Source: Bacteroides reticulotermitis JCM 10512
GTDB taxonomy: Bacteria; Bacteroidota; Bacteroidia; Bacteroidales; Bacteroidaceae
Reading direction: 5' to 3'
Length of the DNA stretch: 57,424 nucleotides
NCBI RefSeq assembly: GCF_000517545.1
Contig: NZ_BAIV01000035.1
Location: forward strand, 1 to 57,424
Under the pieces are notes generated by a model, which saw only the letters and a list, made by a program, of their open reading frames with translations, was not told the DNA's origin and did not search any database. Position 1 is the stretch's first letter. Each line of letters starts with the position of its first letter. The translations under genes were made by a program, and so were the position numbers. This document shows positions 8,262 through 17,781 of this stretch, in pieces.

Positions 8262-8954
8262 TTTCTCTGATCCTCCTTTCCAGTCTCAAAATAGCGGGAA
8301 CAAAGATATAGTCCTCTACCTTGCAGTGAGCATCAAGCCCTTCCTCACAAGCGTAGATATCAAACAAGGCAGCATTCAACAGGTTAGTGTTCGCCTCAGC
8401 AGGACAGTATTTGATAATGATATTCTTTAATTCGGTCAACTTCTCTCCCACCTGATCATGGTGCTTGGAGAAAGTGGAAATCTGATAACCTTTCGGCGCC
8501 TCGTCCTGCAACAGCGCATCTACATACTTGAAAACAGTCTTTCTTCATAATCCATATGCTTACGCACCTCACTCATGTATTCATCGAAAAACTTCAGGAT
8601 GAGAAACGCAACTTCATCTTGCGAGCAATCGATGCTCTCAATCAGTTTACGCCGAATAGCGGGAAGACAGAATTCCAAAAAGTAAATGTGCGCCTGACGC
8701 AAGTAATCGACCAATGCCGGGATCGAAATTCCGTCATCACGACTATCGAAACGCGAAAAGCCTTCTGCCATAAAGTTGACTACGACTAAAAATGTCTTGC
8801 AGTCGACTCCATTGATTTCACAAACCTCCTTTACTGTTTTGTCACCAAAACCAAGTGAAAGTCCAAAACGGCTCATCACTTGCAATAAAGAATAATTGTC
8901 ACTGATAAGATCGGCCATTTTATCAGTGGATTTATACTTCTGCAATTTATCCAT
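8251..8954 (-). CDS. hemerythrin-domain protein (ScdA/YtfE-like); frame broken near 8540
   Basis: Two pieces, 8954-8520 and 8511-8251, join when one base is restored in the T-run at 8540-8542 (GAAAAG rather than GAAAG on the coding strand), giving MDYEEKTVFKYVDALLQDEAPK. The N-terminal 60 residues resemble the ScdA_N/DUF542 domain; the rest carries the di-iron ligand pattern of hemerythrin HHE proteins: HIYFLEF, KHMDYEE, SKHHDQVGEKL and LDAHCKVEDYIFVP. Family members (YtfE/RIC, ScdA) repair iron-sulfur clusters after nitrosative or oxidative stress in the cytoplasm. It is the first gene of an operon with the LuxR regulator and diverges from the AICAR formyltransferase gene. Confidence 0.8.
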
Positions 8955-9033
8955 TTATATCTCTATTTATATTATGGTACAAAGAAACGCAATATTTTGC
9001 GTGTATACAATCACTTGATATAGGTATTTTTAG

Positions 9034-9041
9034 TATTTTTG
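9034..9041 (+). promoter_or_regulatory. -7 promoter box for the AICAR formyltransferase gene
   Basis: TATTTTTG fits TAnnTTTG, 40 bp before the start. The nearest TTG (9015-9017) gives a 16-bp spacer, shorter than usual. Confidence 0.45.
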
Positions 9042-9081
9042 CCCATCATACGATTAAAATTACACCATTAAACTTTTAAAC

Positions 9082-10257
9082 ATGGCAAAAGAACTTGCAT
9101 TGAAGTACGGATGCAATCCCAATCAAAAGCCCTCCCGTATCTTCATGAAAGAAGGGGAACTTCCTATTGAAGTACTCAATGGACGCCCCGGTTATATCAA
9201 TCTGCTCGACGCGCTGAACAGCTGGCAACTAGTCAAAGAACTCAGAGAAGCAACCGGACTTCCGGCAGCAGCCTCATTCAAACACGTCAGTCCCGCAGGA
9301 GCCGCAGTTGGCGTAGAACTGAATGACACATTGAAAAAGATCTATTTTGTAGACGATTTAAAACTCTCTCCACTTGCTACCGCATACGCGCGTGCACGAG
9401 GCGCCGATCGTATGTCCTCCTATGGAGACTTCATCGCTCTATCCGATACGTGTGACGAAGAGACTGCCCGCATCATCAACCGCGAGGTATCCGATGGCGT
9501 GATTGCTCCTGACTATACCCCGGAAGCGCTGGAAATTCTGAAAAACAAGCGCAAAGGCACTTACAATGTAGTCAAGATAGATCCGGGATACAGTCCGGCT
9601 CCCATTGAAACCAAAGACGTGTTCGGCATTACGTTCGAGCAGGGACGCAATGAATTGAAGATTGACGAAAGCCTGTTTGCTGAAATGCCTACCCTCAACA
9701 AAGAGATTCCGGCCGAAGCCAAACGAGATCTGATTATCTCACTGATTACCTTAAAATATACACAATCCAATTCGGTATGCTACGTCAAAGACGGACAGGC
9801 CATCGGGATTGGTGCCGGACAGCAATCACGTATTCACTGCACGCGTCTGGCAGGCAGTAAAGCCGATATTTGGTACTTACGTCAACATCCTAAGGTGATG
9901 AATCTACCTTGGGTGGAAAAGATTCGTCGGGCCGATCGTGACAACACCATCGACATTTATATATCCGACGATCATGAAGACGTTTTGGCCGATGGTGCCT
10001 GGCAACAATTCTTCACCGAGCAGCCCGAAGTCTTGACGCGCGAAGAAAAGCGTGCATGGCTAAATACATTGACCGGAGTCTCATTAGGTTCCGACGCCTT
10101 CTTCCCATTCGGCGATAACATCGAGCGGGCACATAAAAGCGGCGTCACCTACATCGCACAACCCGGAGGTTCCGTACGCGACGACCATGTTATAGAAACA
10201 TGCGACAAATATAAGATGGCGATGGCCTTTACAGGCATCCGGCTATTCCACCATTAA
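9082..10257 (+). CDS. stand-alone phosphoribosylaminoimidazolecarboxamide (AICAR) formyltransferase
   Basis: A 391-residue protein matching only the AICAR transformylase half of PurH; the N-terminal IMP cyclohydrolase (MGS-like) domain is absent. The catalytic Lys-His pair is K67-H68 in SFKHVSPAGAAVG; further conserved blocks are ALSDTCD, KYTQSNSVCYV, IGAGQQSRIHCTRLAG and the C-terminal YIAQPGGSVRDDHVIETCDKY motif (split as AQPGGS and DDHVI). The reaction transfers a formyl group from 10-formyl-THF to AICAR in purine synthesis. Stand-alone versions are known in Bacteroidetes and Firmicutes; a full-length purH usually exists elsewhere in the genome. Start ATG follows an A/T-rich leader. It has its own promoter and a strong terminator. 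Confidence 0.9.
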   Translation: MAKELALKYGCNPNQKPSRIFMKEGELPIEVLNGRPGYINLLDALNSWQLVKELREATGLPAAASFKHVSPAGAAVGVELNDTLKKIYFVDDLKLSPLATAYARARGADRMSSYGDFIALSDTCDEETARIINREVSDGVIAPDYTPEALEILKNKRKGTYNVVKIDPGYSPAPIETKDVFGITFEQGRNELKIDESLFAEMPTLNKEIPAEAKRDLIISLITLKYTQSNSVCYVKDGQAIGIGAGQQSRIHCTRLAGSKADIWYLRQHPKVMNLPWVEKIRRADRDNTIDIYISDDHEDVLADGAWQQFFTEQPEVLTREEKRAWLNTLTGVSLGSDAFFPFGDNIERAHKSGVTYIAQPGGSVRDDHVIETCDKYKMAMAFTGIRLFHH

Positions 10258-10318
10258 AGAAAAAAGGTAGCCAAAGTCAAAGCGGAGATTTGCACGAGTT
10301 AGTCTCAAAGGCTACCGC

Positions 10319-10372
10319 ATCCCCATTTATAATGAGAATCAAGACATTATTCCATTATAAATGGGGATTTTC
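10319..10372 (+). terminator. terminator after AICAR formyltransferase gene
   Basis: Perfect 16-base arms (10319-10334 and 10353-10368) with an 18-base loop, followed by a short T-run. An additional outer 7-bp stem (GGTAGCC near 10265 with GGCTACC near 10309) lies just upstream. Confidence 0.8.
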
Positions 10373-10390
10373 TATTCCAAGCAGACCGTT

Positions 10391-10398
10391 TATCTTTG
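10391..10398 (+). promoter_or_regulatory. -7 promoter box for the flavodoxin gene
   Basis: TATCTTTG followed by C, 28 bp before the ATG; a canonical -7 box. The -33 position holds TTTT rather than TTG. Confidence 0.65.
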
Positions 10399-10425
10399 CA
10401 GCATTAATATTAAAACGAATCAAAG

Positions 10426-10932
10426 ATGAATAAAATTGGAGTTTTTTACGGTTCCACAACCGGAACAACCGAAGACGTAGCACGTCGCATCGCAGCGAAA
10501 CTAGATGTTCCTTCCACCCATATTTTTGATGCAGCCAAGTTGACCGAAGCTATGGTCGGTGAATACGATGTACTGGTATTGGGTAGTTCAACCTGGGGTT
10601 CCGGAGAATTGCAGGACGACTGGTACGACGGTGTGAAAGTATTGAAGAAATGTGATCTGTCTCATAAGTTTGTAGCTCTATTTGGCTGCGGCGATTCCGA
10701 TTCTTACAGCGATACATTTTGTGACGCCATCGGTATTTTATATGAAGATCTGAAAGATACCCGCTGCAAGTTCTGTGGTGCTACAGATACAGGCAACTAC
10801 TCTTTCGATTCATCAATCGCGGTAGTAGATGGCAAATTTATCGGCCTTCCCATCGATGAACTTAATGAAGATAACAAAACAGACGACCGCATTAGCACAT
10901 GGGTTGAACAATTGAAACAAGAGATTAGCTAA
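10426..10932 (+). CDS. fldA: flavodoxin
   Basis: A 168-residue long-chain flavodoxin. The FMN phosphate loop is GSTTGTTE (from residue 9), the ring-stacking regions are SSTWGSGELQDDW and FGCGDSDSYSDTFCDAIG. It is a cytoplasmic one-FMN electron carrier replacing ferredoxin, typically under iron limitation. It has its own promoter and is followed 31 bp later by a DUF2023 gene, an arrangement common in Bacteroidetes. Length and motif spacing are normal for FldA. Confidence 0.93.
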   Translation: MNKIGVFYGSTTGTTEDVARRIAAKLDVPSTHIFDAAKLTEAMVGEYDVLVLGSSTWGSGELQDDWYDGVKVLKKCDLSHKFVALFGCGDSDSYSDTFCDAIGILYEDLKDTRCKFCGATDTGNYSFDSSIAVVDGKFIGLPIDELNEDNKTDDRISTWVEQLKQEIS

Positions 10933-10963
10933 TCTTTACCTTAATTAGAGAGTTGCATGTATT

Positions 10964-11326
10964 ATGGCTACCGAAAGAATCCTTCCCAGTGAAATACGCA
11001 TTTTCCTTAATCATATTTATGAGTTTAAAAAAGGAGTGCGCAACATGGTGCTTTACACCATGAATAAAGAGTATGAAAGTTTTGCCGTTCGTCGACTGAA
11101 AAGCCAAAAGATCAGTTATATGATACAAGAAGTCGGTACAAACAAAATCAACCTCTTCTTTGGGAAATCCGAATGTATGGAAGCCATGCGGCATATCATC
11201 ATACGCCCGCTAAACCAGCTAACGGCTGAAGAAGACTTCATATTGGGAGCCATGTTAGGGTATGATCTCTGCCAGCAATGCAAACGGTACTGTAACAAGA
11301 AAGAAAGTATTCAAATTGCAGTTTAG
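10964..11326 (+). CDS. DUF2023 family protein
   Basis: A 120-residue protein with no signal or membrane segment. It contains the DUF2023 features RNMVLYTM, FFGKSECMEA and a Cys-rich end, YDLCQQCKRYC, which could bind a metal or form a redox centre. Function is unknown. Its fixed position behind flavodoxin suggests a role in flavodoxin-related electron transfer or in iron-limitation physiology; this is inference from synteny. The ATG at 10964 is the first in frame after the flavodoxin stop. Confidence 0.8.
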   Translation: MATERILPSEIRIFLNHIYEFKKGVRNMVLYTMNKEYESFAVRRLKSQKISYMIQEVGTNKINLFFGKSECMEAMRHIIIRPLNQLTAEEDFILGAMLGYDLCQQCKRYCNKKESIQIAV

Positions 11327-11416
11327 TATCGGCACAACGCCTACCTGCAACTAACTAAAAATAATTATCACTTATTGCTTGTTTATAGTTATGTAGACTG
11401 TCGGAACAGCCTGAAA

Positions 11417-11472
11417 CAAAATTAGACTACATGGGTGCAACTGCCCAGCTACATCGTTGTAGTTCAATTTTG
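11417..11472 (+). terminator. inverted repeat downstream of DUF2023 gene
   Basis: CAAAATTAGACTACA (11417-11431) pairs with TGTAGTTCAATTTTG (11458-11472) with two mismatches, and the loop holds a second small stem (TGGG with CCCA). It may end the fldA transcript. The rest of 11327-11651 has no gene I can support. Confidence 0.4.
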
Positions 11473-11651
11473 CTTCGGCTGACATCCGGCAGTTATTTTT
11501 TGTAGAAACTGTATTTACCGTCCAATGCCGCCTCATCCTCCGATGATGAACTTCCTTCGCACCCACAACGAAATTTCCCCACTTAATCCAACAAAGGTAC
11601 GTCTACCTATATATACTGATTTTAAGAAATAACTATGCCTATTTCTAGGTA

Positions 11652-11682
11652 TTGCCCTGTTTTTTAACCTCCCTTATCTTTG
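11652..11682 (+). promoter_or_regulatory. promoter of the porin-imelysin operon
   Basis: TTG at 11652-11654, a 20-bp spacer and TATCTTTG at 11675-11682 form an ideal Bacteroides promoter, 24 bp before the ATG at 11706. No separate operator palindrome is visible here. Confidence 0.8.
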
Positions 11683-11705
11683 CGGTTGATAAAATTACAA
11701 AAAAG

Positions 11706-13035
11706 ATGAAAAAATTAACCGCAATTATTAGTCTTTGTTTCCTGTCTTCTTTCCACACACTTTCTGCACAGGAAACCAAAGATAATTCTAAGAATGAAAA
11801 GCTTTCCACAGAGGAGTATTCAAAATTCCGCTTTGGCGGGTACGGCGAGATGGTCGCTAACTTCAAAGATTATGGCATCAACCGCTTCTATGGGGGAAGT
11901 GACGGTAATCCTAAAAAGGACAGAAACACAATTTCAATTCCTCGCTTCGTGATAGCTTTCGATTACAAGTTCAATTCCAAATGGATACTCGGTGCTGAAA
12001 TCGAGTTCGAATCCGGAGGCACAGGCACAGCTTTCGAACTGGAAAACTCGGAAAATGGTGAATATGAAACCGAAGTAGAAAAAGGAGGTGAAGTCGCCAT
12101 TGAGCAATTCCACATTACACGTCTGATTCATCGTTCGTTCAACGTACGTGCCGGACACATCATCATTCCGGTAGGAATCACCAACGCTCACCACGAACCG
12201 ATTAACTTCTTTGGAACCTCCCGTCCCGAAGGCGAAACAACCATTTTGCCTTCCACTTGGCACGAAAACGGATTATCAGTCTTCGGTTCTTTCGGAAAAG
12301 GTTACGCTAGTTTCGACTATCAAGCCATGATTGTAGCCGGTTTGAATCCGAACGGCTTCGATCGTAACACCTGGGTCGGCAGTGGCAAGCAAGGTATATT
12401 TGAAGAAGATAATTTCACGTCTCCCGCTTATGTAGCCCGCTTAGACTATAAAGGTGTTCCGGGCTACGCGTAGGTACATCTTTCTATTACTGTGCGGATG
12501 CAGGTTCCAACTCGGACAAACTCGACAGTTATTCAAGCAAAGTTCCGGTACGCATTTTCACAGCGGATGCTCAATACCGCAATAAGTATGTGATTGCCCG
12601 TGGTAATGTTGTCTATGGAAATTTGGGCAACTCGACCGAAGTTAGCAAAGTGAATATCGGACAATCAAATAAATCTCCTTATAGCCGCTTAATCCCTGTG
12701 GCCAAGAATGCGGTAAGTTACGCCGCCGAAGCAGGTTTCAATGTTAGCGCTCTTTTCAAAAGTGATGCCAAGATTCCGGTCATCTACCCATTCGCCCGCT
12801 ATGAATACTACAATCCACAGGAAAAAGGAGAGAAAGGCCAAACAATGGAAAAGCGTTGCCAAGTAAGCATGTGGACTGCCGGAGTTAACTGGTACGCCCT
12901 GCCCAACTTAGTAGTTAAGGCTGATTATTCGACACGTCAAATAGGGACAGGCAAAGTATTTGGAACCGGCAAGTACAATAGCGAAAATGAATTCGCCATT
13001 GGTATAGCTACGTTGGATGGTTCATTAAAAAATAA
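11706..13035 (+). CDS. outer-membrane porin-like protein; frame broken near 12467 and near 13008
   Basis: ATG at 11706 gives a signal peptide (MKKLTAIISLCFLSSFHTLSAQ). The frame breaks at 12467, where restoring one C turns GYA-stop into GYRVGTSFYY, and again at 13008, where restoring one T gives the ending AIGIAYVGWFIKK before the stop at 13033. The repaired product is about 443 residues of alternating beta strands (FRFGGYGEMVANF, WILGAEIEFESGG, NVRAGHIIIPVGITNAHHEPINFFG), typical of beta-barrel porins of the phosphate-selective/OprO type. The conserved HHEP motif follows the third to fourth strand. It is the first gene of the run with imelysin and di-heme oxidoreductase, so an iron-related substrate or partner is plausible. 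Both breaks look like one-base sequence errors. Confidence 0.75.
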
Positions 13036-13065
13036 AGAAACAATCTATCAACTAATTATTATACG

Positions 13066-14195
13066 ATGAAAAAAAGTTTTTTCTATGTTGCAGCCCTCAT
13101 GTTGGGACTAGCATTTACAACTACTTCTTGTAGTAGTGATGATAACAAAGAAGTATCTGCTGCTGATATCGACTACAACTCAGATAACGCAACTAGCTGG
13201 CACAATTACATGAAAAACGTTGCCCGTCTTCTGCAAACGGATGCAACCAATCTTCAAGCAGCCTGGACAACAGGTGGTTACGGTGATGCTTTTATCAATC
13301 ATAAAGGTGAATTTACATCAGCCAAAAGCTGCGTACAGCAGATTGTTGAAGGCTGCATCGATATTGCCGGTGAAGTAGGTTCTCAGAAAATTGGAGATCC
13401 GATCAGCAAATATAAAGCCGGAAAAACGATTGAAGCAGTTTATGCGGTAGAATCCTGGTATAGCTGGCACTCCCGTGAAGACTATAGAAATAACATCTAC
13501 TCAATTCGGAATGCCTATTATGGTTCGTTGAACGGCAATGTTGCAGCCAACTCCATTGCAAAAGTTATCGAAGGTAGCAATTCTGCATTGGACACTAAAG
13601 TCAAACTAGCCATAACCAAAGCAGCAACTGCAATCTGGCTATTCCACAGCCTTTCCGTAATAACATCAACAGTTCGGAAGCAGAAGCCGCCATGGCAGCA
13701 TGCTCGGAATTGGAAATTGTATTGAATGAGTTGAAATCTCATATCGAAAGCACAGCAGCCATTAATACAAACGCTGTATTGGAACCGGTCGTAAAAACCT
13801 ATGTTGAGGTAGTTGTATTGCCAACCTACGCTTCACTGAAAAGTAAAGTCGATCATCTTTATGACACAGTAGTAGCACTTGCCAGTGCTCCATCCAACAC
13901 CACTTTCGAAACAGCATGTGAAGCTTGGTTAGAAGCCCGTCAACCTTGGGAAACAAGTGAAGCCTTTTTGTTCGGCCCGGTTGCCAACTTAGGTCTTGAC
14001 CCCAACATGGATAGCTGGCCTTTGGACCAGAACGCAATTGTTCAGCTTTTGAATTCGGGCGACTGGGAACAACTGAACTGGAGCGGTGACTATGATGAAG
14101 ACAATGACGGTATCGCTGCTGCACAGAATGTTCGTGGTTTCCACACACTAGAATTCCTGCTATTCAAAAATGGCCAGGCACGTACAGTAAAATAA
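13066..14195 (+). CDS. imelysin family lipoprotein (peptidase M75-like); frame broken near 13638
   Basis: Frames 13066-13725 and 13692-14195 join when one G is restored at 13637-13638 (TGGGCT), giving AIWAIPQPFRNNINSSEAEA and a product of about 376 residues, normal for imelysins. It has a lipobox TTSC (Cys22) followed by SSDD. The imelysin signature GxHxxE is present as RGFHTLEF near the C-terminus, and the second conserved face is SWYSWHSREDY. Imelysins (IrpA, EfeO/EfeM relatives) are periplasmic or surface proteins tied to iron uptake; peptidase activity is doubtful. It lies 30 bp after the porin and is followed by a di-heme oxidoreductase, a common partner. Confidence 0.85.
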
Positions 14196-14221
14196 GCGGT
14201 TATTCCATCAAATAGCATTGA

Positions 14222-14259
14222 GAAGTAAAAGCGAGATTGGCAAAATCTCCTTTTGCTTC
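14222..14259 (+). terminator. hairpin between imelysin and di-heme oxidoreductase genes
   Basis: GAAGTAAAAGCGAGATT pairs with AATCTCCTTTTGCTTC (one bulge, one wobble), followed by TTTGG. It could be a partial terminator or an mRNA-processing/stability hairpin inside the operon. Confidence 0.5.
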
Positions 14260-14304
14260 TTTGGCATGTTTGAGCATATTATACGATAATAAAGTCAATT
14301 TAAG

Positions 14305-15735
14305 ATGAATTGCATACTAAAATATTCATTCTCTCTCCTTTCTCTGTTGGCATGCAGTGCTTGCGATAATGACGGAATTGATGTATTGGATATAGAGATT
14401 CCGGACGGATACGCTCTATCAGCCGGTACATCGACCAACTTTCTGAACTCATCACTGGCCTACGATACGCCGGCGGATTGGGTATCGGGAAGTTACGAAA
14501 GTCGTTTCAACCAGGGAGACAGGCTCTACGATGATGTACGCACAAGCGGCAATGAGCATGGCGGTGGACTCGGACCCGTCTACGCCGGCTATTCCTGTGG
14601 AAGTTGTCACCGAAACGCCGGACGTACGAAGCCATCTTTATGGAGTGAAGGTGGTTCGGGCAGTTACGGATTCTCGTCCATGTTGGTTTACATCAGTCGC
14701 AAGAACGGAGCATTCTTTCAAAACTATGGGCGCGTACTTCATGATCAGGCAATCTATGGCGTAAAGCCGGAAGGAAAACTAGCAGTGGAGTATATCAAAG
14801 AAGCCTTCTCCTTTCCGGACGGCGAGAAGTATGAACTCTGCAAACCTGTTTATACCATATCCGAATGGTATGCCGAAGAGATCAAACCCGAAGATTTGTT
14901 TTGTACCGTCCGCATCCCCTTGCGCCACGTAGGCATGGGACAAATGATGGCATTAGATCCTATCGAGATCGAAGCGCTTGCCGCGAAAAGCAATTATCCC
15001 GAATACGGAATCAGCGGGCGTTGCAACTACATTATGGAACGGGGCGTGCGAAGTCTGGGACTATCCGGCAACAAAGCTCAACATGCCGACCTCACGGTAG
15101 AGTTAGGCTTCTCGAGCGATATGGGTGCCACCAACAGCCGTTATCCCGAAGAGATCTGCGAAGGACAAATACAAATGGACCAAGGTAGCATGATGGGGCT
15201 TTCTTACGATCAACTCGACATTAACACCGAAGATATGGAAAATGTAGATCTCTATCTACAGTCTCTCAGTGTACCTGCACGACGTAATGTGAAAGATCCG
15301 CAAGTCGTTAAAGGAGAACAAAACTTCTATAAAGCGAAGTGCCACCTTTGCCATGTGACTACCCTTCACACCAAACCCCGCGGTACGACATTGCTGAACA
15401 ATACGCAGCTTCCGTGGCTTGGCCGACAGACAATTCATCCGTATTCGGACTACCTGATACACGACATGGGCTCTGAAACCATGGGAGTCGGACTGAACGA
15501 CAACTACGTGAGCGGTCTGGCCCGTGGAAACGAATGGCGCACCACTCCTCTTTGGGGAATCGGTCTGCAAGAAAAAGTAAATGGACACACGTACTTCCTG
15601 CATGACGGACGTGCCCGTAACCTGGTCGAAGCCATCATGTGGCACGGCGGCGAAGGCGAAGCGTCGAAGAACCTATTCAAGAAAATGAATAAGGAAGACC
15701 GCGACGCACTGATTGCATTCATTAATTCACTCTAA
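14305..15735 (+). CDS. di-heme oxidoreductase family lipoprotein (DUF1111, cytochrome c peroxidase-like)
   Basis: A 476-residue lipoprotein (lipobox SACS/ACSAC near residue 20, then DNDG). Two c-type heme sites are visible: C98-GS-C-H and C346-HL-C-H, the N- and C-terminal halves of the di-heme oxidoreductase fold. Additional family blocks are GGGLGPVYAGYSC, QADLTVELGFSSDMG-like, TTPLWGIGL and FLHDGRARNLVEAIMWHGGEGE (split here as HDGRA and WHGGEGE). These proteins accept or donate electrons in the periplasm and are commonly next to imelysin genes in Bacteroidetes and Proteobacteria. Heme attachment needs the cytochrome c maturation protein encoded at 18958-21069 in the same run. Substrate unknown; iron reduction or oxidation is a guess from context. 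Confidence 0.88.
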   Translation: MNCILKYSFSLLSLLACSACDNDGIDVLDIEIPDGYALSAGTSTNFLNSSLAYDTPADWVSGSYESRFNQGDRLYDDVRTSGNEHGGGLGPVYAGYSCGSCHRNAGRTKPSLWSEGGSGSYGFSSMLVYISRKNGAFFQNYGRVLHDQAIYGVKPEGKLAVEYIKEAFSFPDGEKYELCKPVYTISEWYAEEIKPEDLFCTVRIPLRHVGMGQMMALDPIEIEALAAKSNYPEYGISGRCNYIMERGVRSLGLSGNKAQHADLTVELGFSSDMGATNSRYPEEICEGQIQMDQGSMMGLSYDQLDINTEDMENVDLYLQSLSVPARRNVKDPQVVKGEQNFYKAKCHLCHVTTLHTKPRGTTLLNNTQLPWLGRQTIHPYSDYLIHDMGSETMGVGLNDNYVSGLARGNEWRTTPLWGIGLQEKVNGHTYFLHDGRARNLVEAIMWHGGEGEASKNLFKKMNKEDRDALIAFINSL

Positions 15736-15759
15736 TAAAAAGCAGTATAAACAAGTATT

Positions 15760-16974
15760 ATGAAAAAAGTTATATTCATCGCCATCCTATCCGCCATAAT
15801 CCCTTTGGCCGCGATGGCACAACATGAAGAAGATACGGAAAACGGAGTAGTATCGTTGGCCGGAAGAGAAGGATTCACCATTGAGACTAAAAAAGGAGAT
15901 TTTGTATTCAAGCCCTATTTGCTTGTGCAGACTAGTGGAAACTTCAACTGGTACGATGACGAGGGATTGGACAAAGCCTACAATCAGGACAATGTTGCCA
16001 ACTCCGGCTTCTCAATTCCATACGCTGTACTCGGCTTCACCGGAAAAGCTTTTGGAAAAGTCGCTTTCAATCTTTCGATGAATGCCGCAGCCAGTGGCGG
16101 AGCCTTGCTTCAACAAGCCTGGTTTGACGTGCAGCTAAAGAAACAATTCGCCATTCGTGTAGGTAAGTTCAAGACTCCGTTCTCGCACGCTTACCTGACA
16201 ACATTGGGAGAAACCCTGTTGCCCAACTTACCGGTATCACTCACTGCGCCCGTTATCCTCCCCTACTCTTTGAATGCGGTAACACCCAACATCGGTACCG
16301 GATTTGATTTAGGTGTAGAGATTCACGGTCTGCTAGCCGATAAGTTCGGTTATGAGGTCGGTTTATTCAACGGAACAGGTGCCTCGGTAAACACGGCAAC
16401 CAAAACCTTTAGCGACGACTGGCATATCCCTTCGCTACTTTACGCCGGACGTTTTACCTATATGCCTAAAGGGGTGATGCCCGCCACACAGGGAAACCCC
16501 AACCGATTGCATGAAGATAAAATAATGTTTGGTGTTTCTACCTCTATCAATGTAGAAAGTGAAAGCGAAAGTACCAATGATTACCGTGCCGGACTTGAAT
16601 TCGCAATGCTGAAGAACAAGCTCTATCTAGGTGCTGAGGTGTATTATATGAACGTAGGCTTTACCAAACGCCAGAAAACTCCCGAGTCGTATAATTACCT
16701 GGGCGGATACGTACAAGGAGGTTATTTTGTAGCCCCACGCCTGCAAGCAGCGTTGCGTTACGAGTTCTACGACCGAAACGGAATGGATGCAAACGGTTAT
16801 CTGAACATGCCTGCTGTCGGCGTGAATTATTTCTTCAAGGATTGCAATTTGAAGTTGCAGGCTATGTATCAGTACATTGGACGTACCGGACATGACACGC
16901 AACTCGACAGAGATAATGATGATTTAGGTATAGCTGTACATTCAGCCAGTATTTTGCTTCAATATACATTCTAA
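15760..16974 (+). CDS. outer-membrane porin, OprO/OprP-like
   Basis: A 404-residue protein with a cleavable signal (..PLAAMAQ) and a C-terminal phenylalanine after alternating residues (ILLQYTF), as expected for a beta-barrel inserted by the Bam machinery. Strand pattern FVFKPYLLVQTSGNFNW, FAIRVGKFKTPFSHAYLTTLGETLLPN matches the phosphate-selective porin O/P family. It is distinct in sequence from the porin at 11706, so this run contains two different porins flanking imelysin and the di-heme protein. It begins 25 bp after the di-heme gene. Transported solute cannot be told from sequence. Confidence 0.82.
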   Translation: MKKVIFIAILSAIIPLAAMAQHEEDTENGVVSLAGREGFTIETKKGDFVFKPYLLVQTSGNFNWYDDEGLDKAYNQDNVANSGFSIPYAVLGFTGKAFGKVAFNLSMNAAASGGALLQQAWFDVQLKKQFAIRVGKFKTPFSHAYLTTLGETLLPNLPVSLTAPVILPYSLNAVTPNIGTGFDLGVEIHGLLADKFGYEVGLFNGTGASVNTATKTFSDDWHIPSLLYAGRFTYMPKGVMPATQGNPNRLHEDKIMFGVSTSINVESESESTNDYRAGLEFAMLKNKLYLGAEVYYMNVGFTKRQKTPESYNYLGGYVQGGYFVAPRLQAALRYEFYDRNGMDANGYLNMPAVGVNYFFKDCNLKLQAMYQYIGRTGHDTQLDRDNDDLGIAVHSASILLQYTF

Positions 16975-16997
16975 TACATGCAAGAAAGGATCTGTTT

Positions 16998-17716
16998 ATG
17001 AAGAAATACATGCTTGTCTTTGCTTTGGGACTGCTCATCGCGGGATTGAGTTCTTGTGACGACGGCCGGATTTATGAAAATACAAGTATCGTGCCAAGAG
17101 AAGGACGGTACTCAAACTATCCGGTAAGTTCAGCGGCATCGGTAAATGGTCTGAAGGCTACAGTGTAGTGATCGCAGGCTTCAATGCTGAGAGCGATTAT
17201 GCCGTTGTATCCAAAGTTATTCCTACTCCGGATACCGATGGTGATGAGGTACAAGTACTTCTGTCCGGTATCAGTGAAGAAGTGACAGAGATAGAACTAT
17301 GCGTCATCAATCGCTTGAGAAAACGAGTAGTCAGTTTCCAGACAATCGACGATTTCACGGCAACGGCCGACACAACGCTTATGGAAGTAGGCGCAATTGA
17401 TGTCGGTATGTATCACACAATCCAGCAACGGGTCTTCGATAAGACCTGTACAGCTTGCCATGGAGGAAGTGAGAAACCGGCAGCCGGACTGGTTTTATTA
17501 TCGGGAAGGAGTTACAGCTACTTGGTCAACAAGCCTTCGGTATTTGTTAGCGGCCTGTCACGAGTGACGCCCAACAATTCGAAAGAAAGCGTCCTCCACC
17601 AGATACTGAACACAAATATCAGCTCGAATTGGGGAATTGACCATTCACAGATGATTACTTCGTCCACGATGCTGACACTTATTGACAGTTGGATTGACAA
17701 CGGCGCACAAGAATAA
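16998..17716 (+). CDS. mono-heme c-type cytochrome lipoprotein; frame broken near 17108
   Basis: The true start is ATG at 16998, giving signal and lipobox LSSC followed by DDGR. The frame breaks at about 17108: restoring one G (CGGG) links VPREGR to VLKLSGKFSGIGKWSEGYSVVIAGF and the remaining 182-residue frame to 17716. The repaired product is about 239 residues. The N-terminal part looks like a beta-sandwich; the C-terminal third has one heme-binding site CTACH in DKTCTACHGGSEKPAAGL and a distal Met in SQMITSS or a similar position. This resembles small planctomycete/Bacteroidetes-type cytochrome modules. It sits 23 bp after the porin and probably passes electrons to or from the di-heme oxidoreductase. 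Confidence 0.78.
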
Positions 17717-17781
17717 GAAGTGCGTAGGACCGAACTGACTTAGGTCAGCGTATAACACAATTAGTATTTGAAATATTGCAT

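Noticed and set aside
10257..10320. tRNA-like fold near the GGTAGCC/GGCTACC pair
   Set aside because: No T-loop GTTC, no anticodon arm and wrong spacing; it reads as the outer part of the terminator region.
11372..11566. 64-residue minus-strand ORF in the gap after DUF2023
   Set aside because: It crosses a 15-bp inverted repeat and has an unlikely composition; no start signal.
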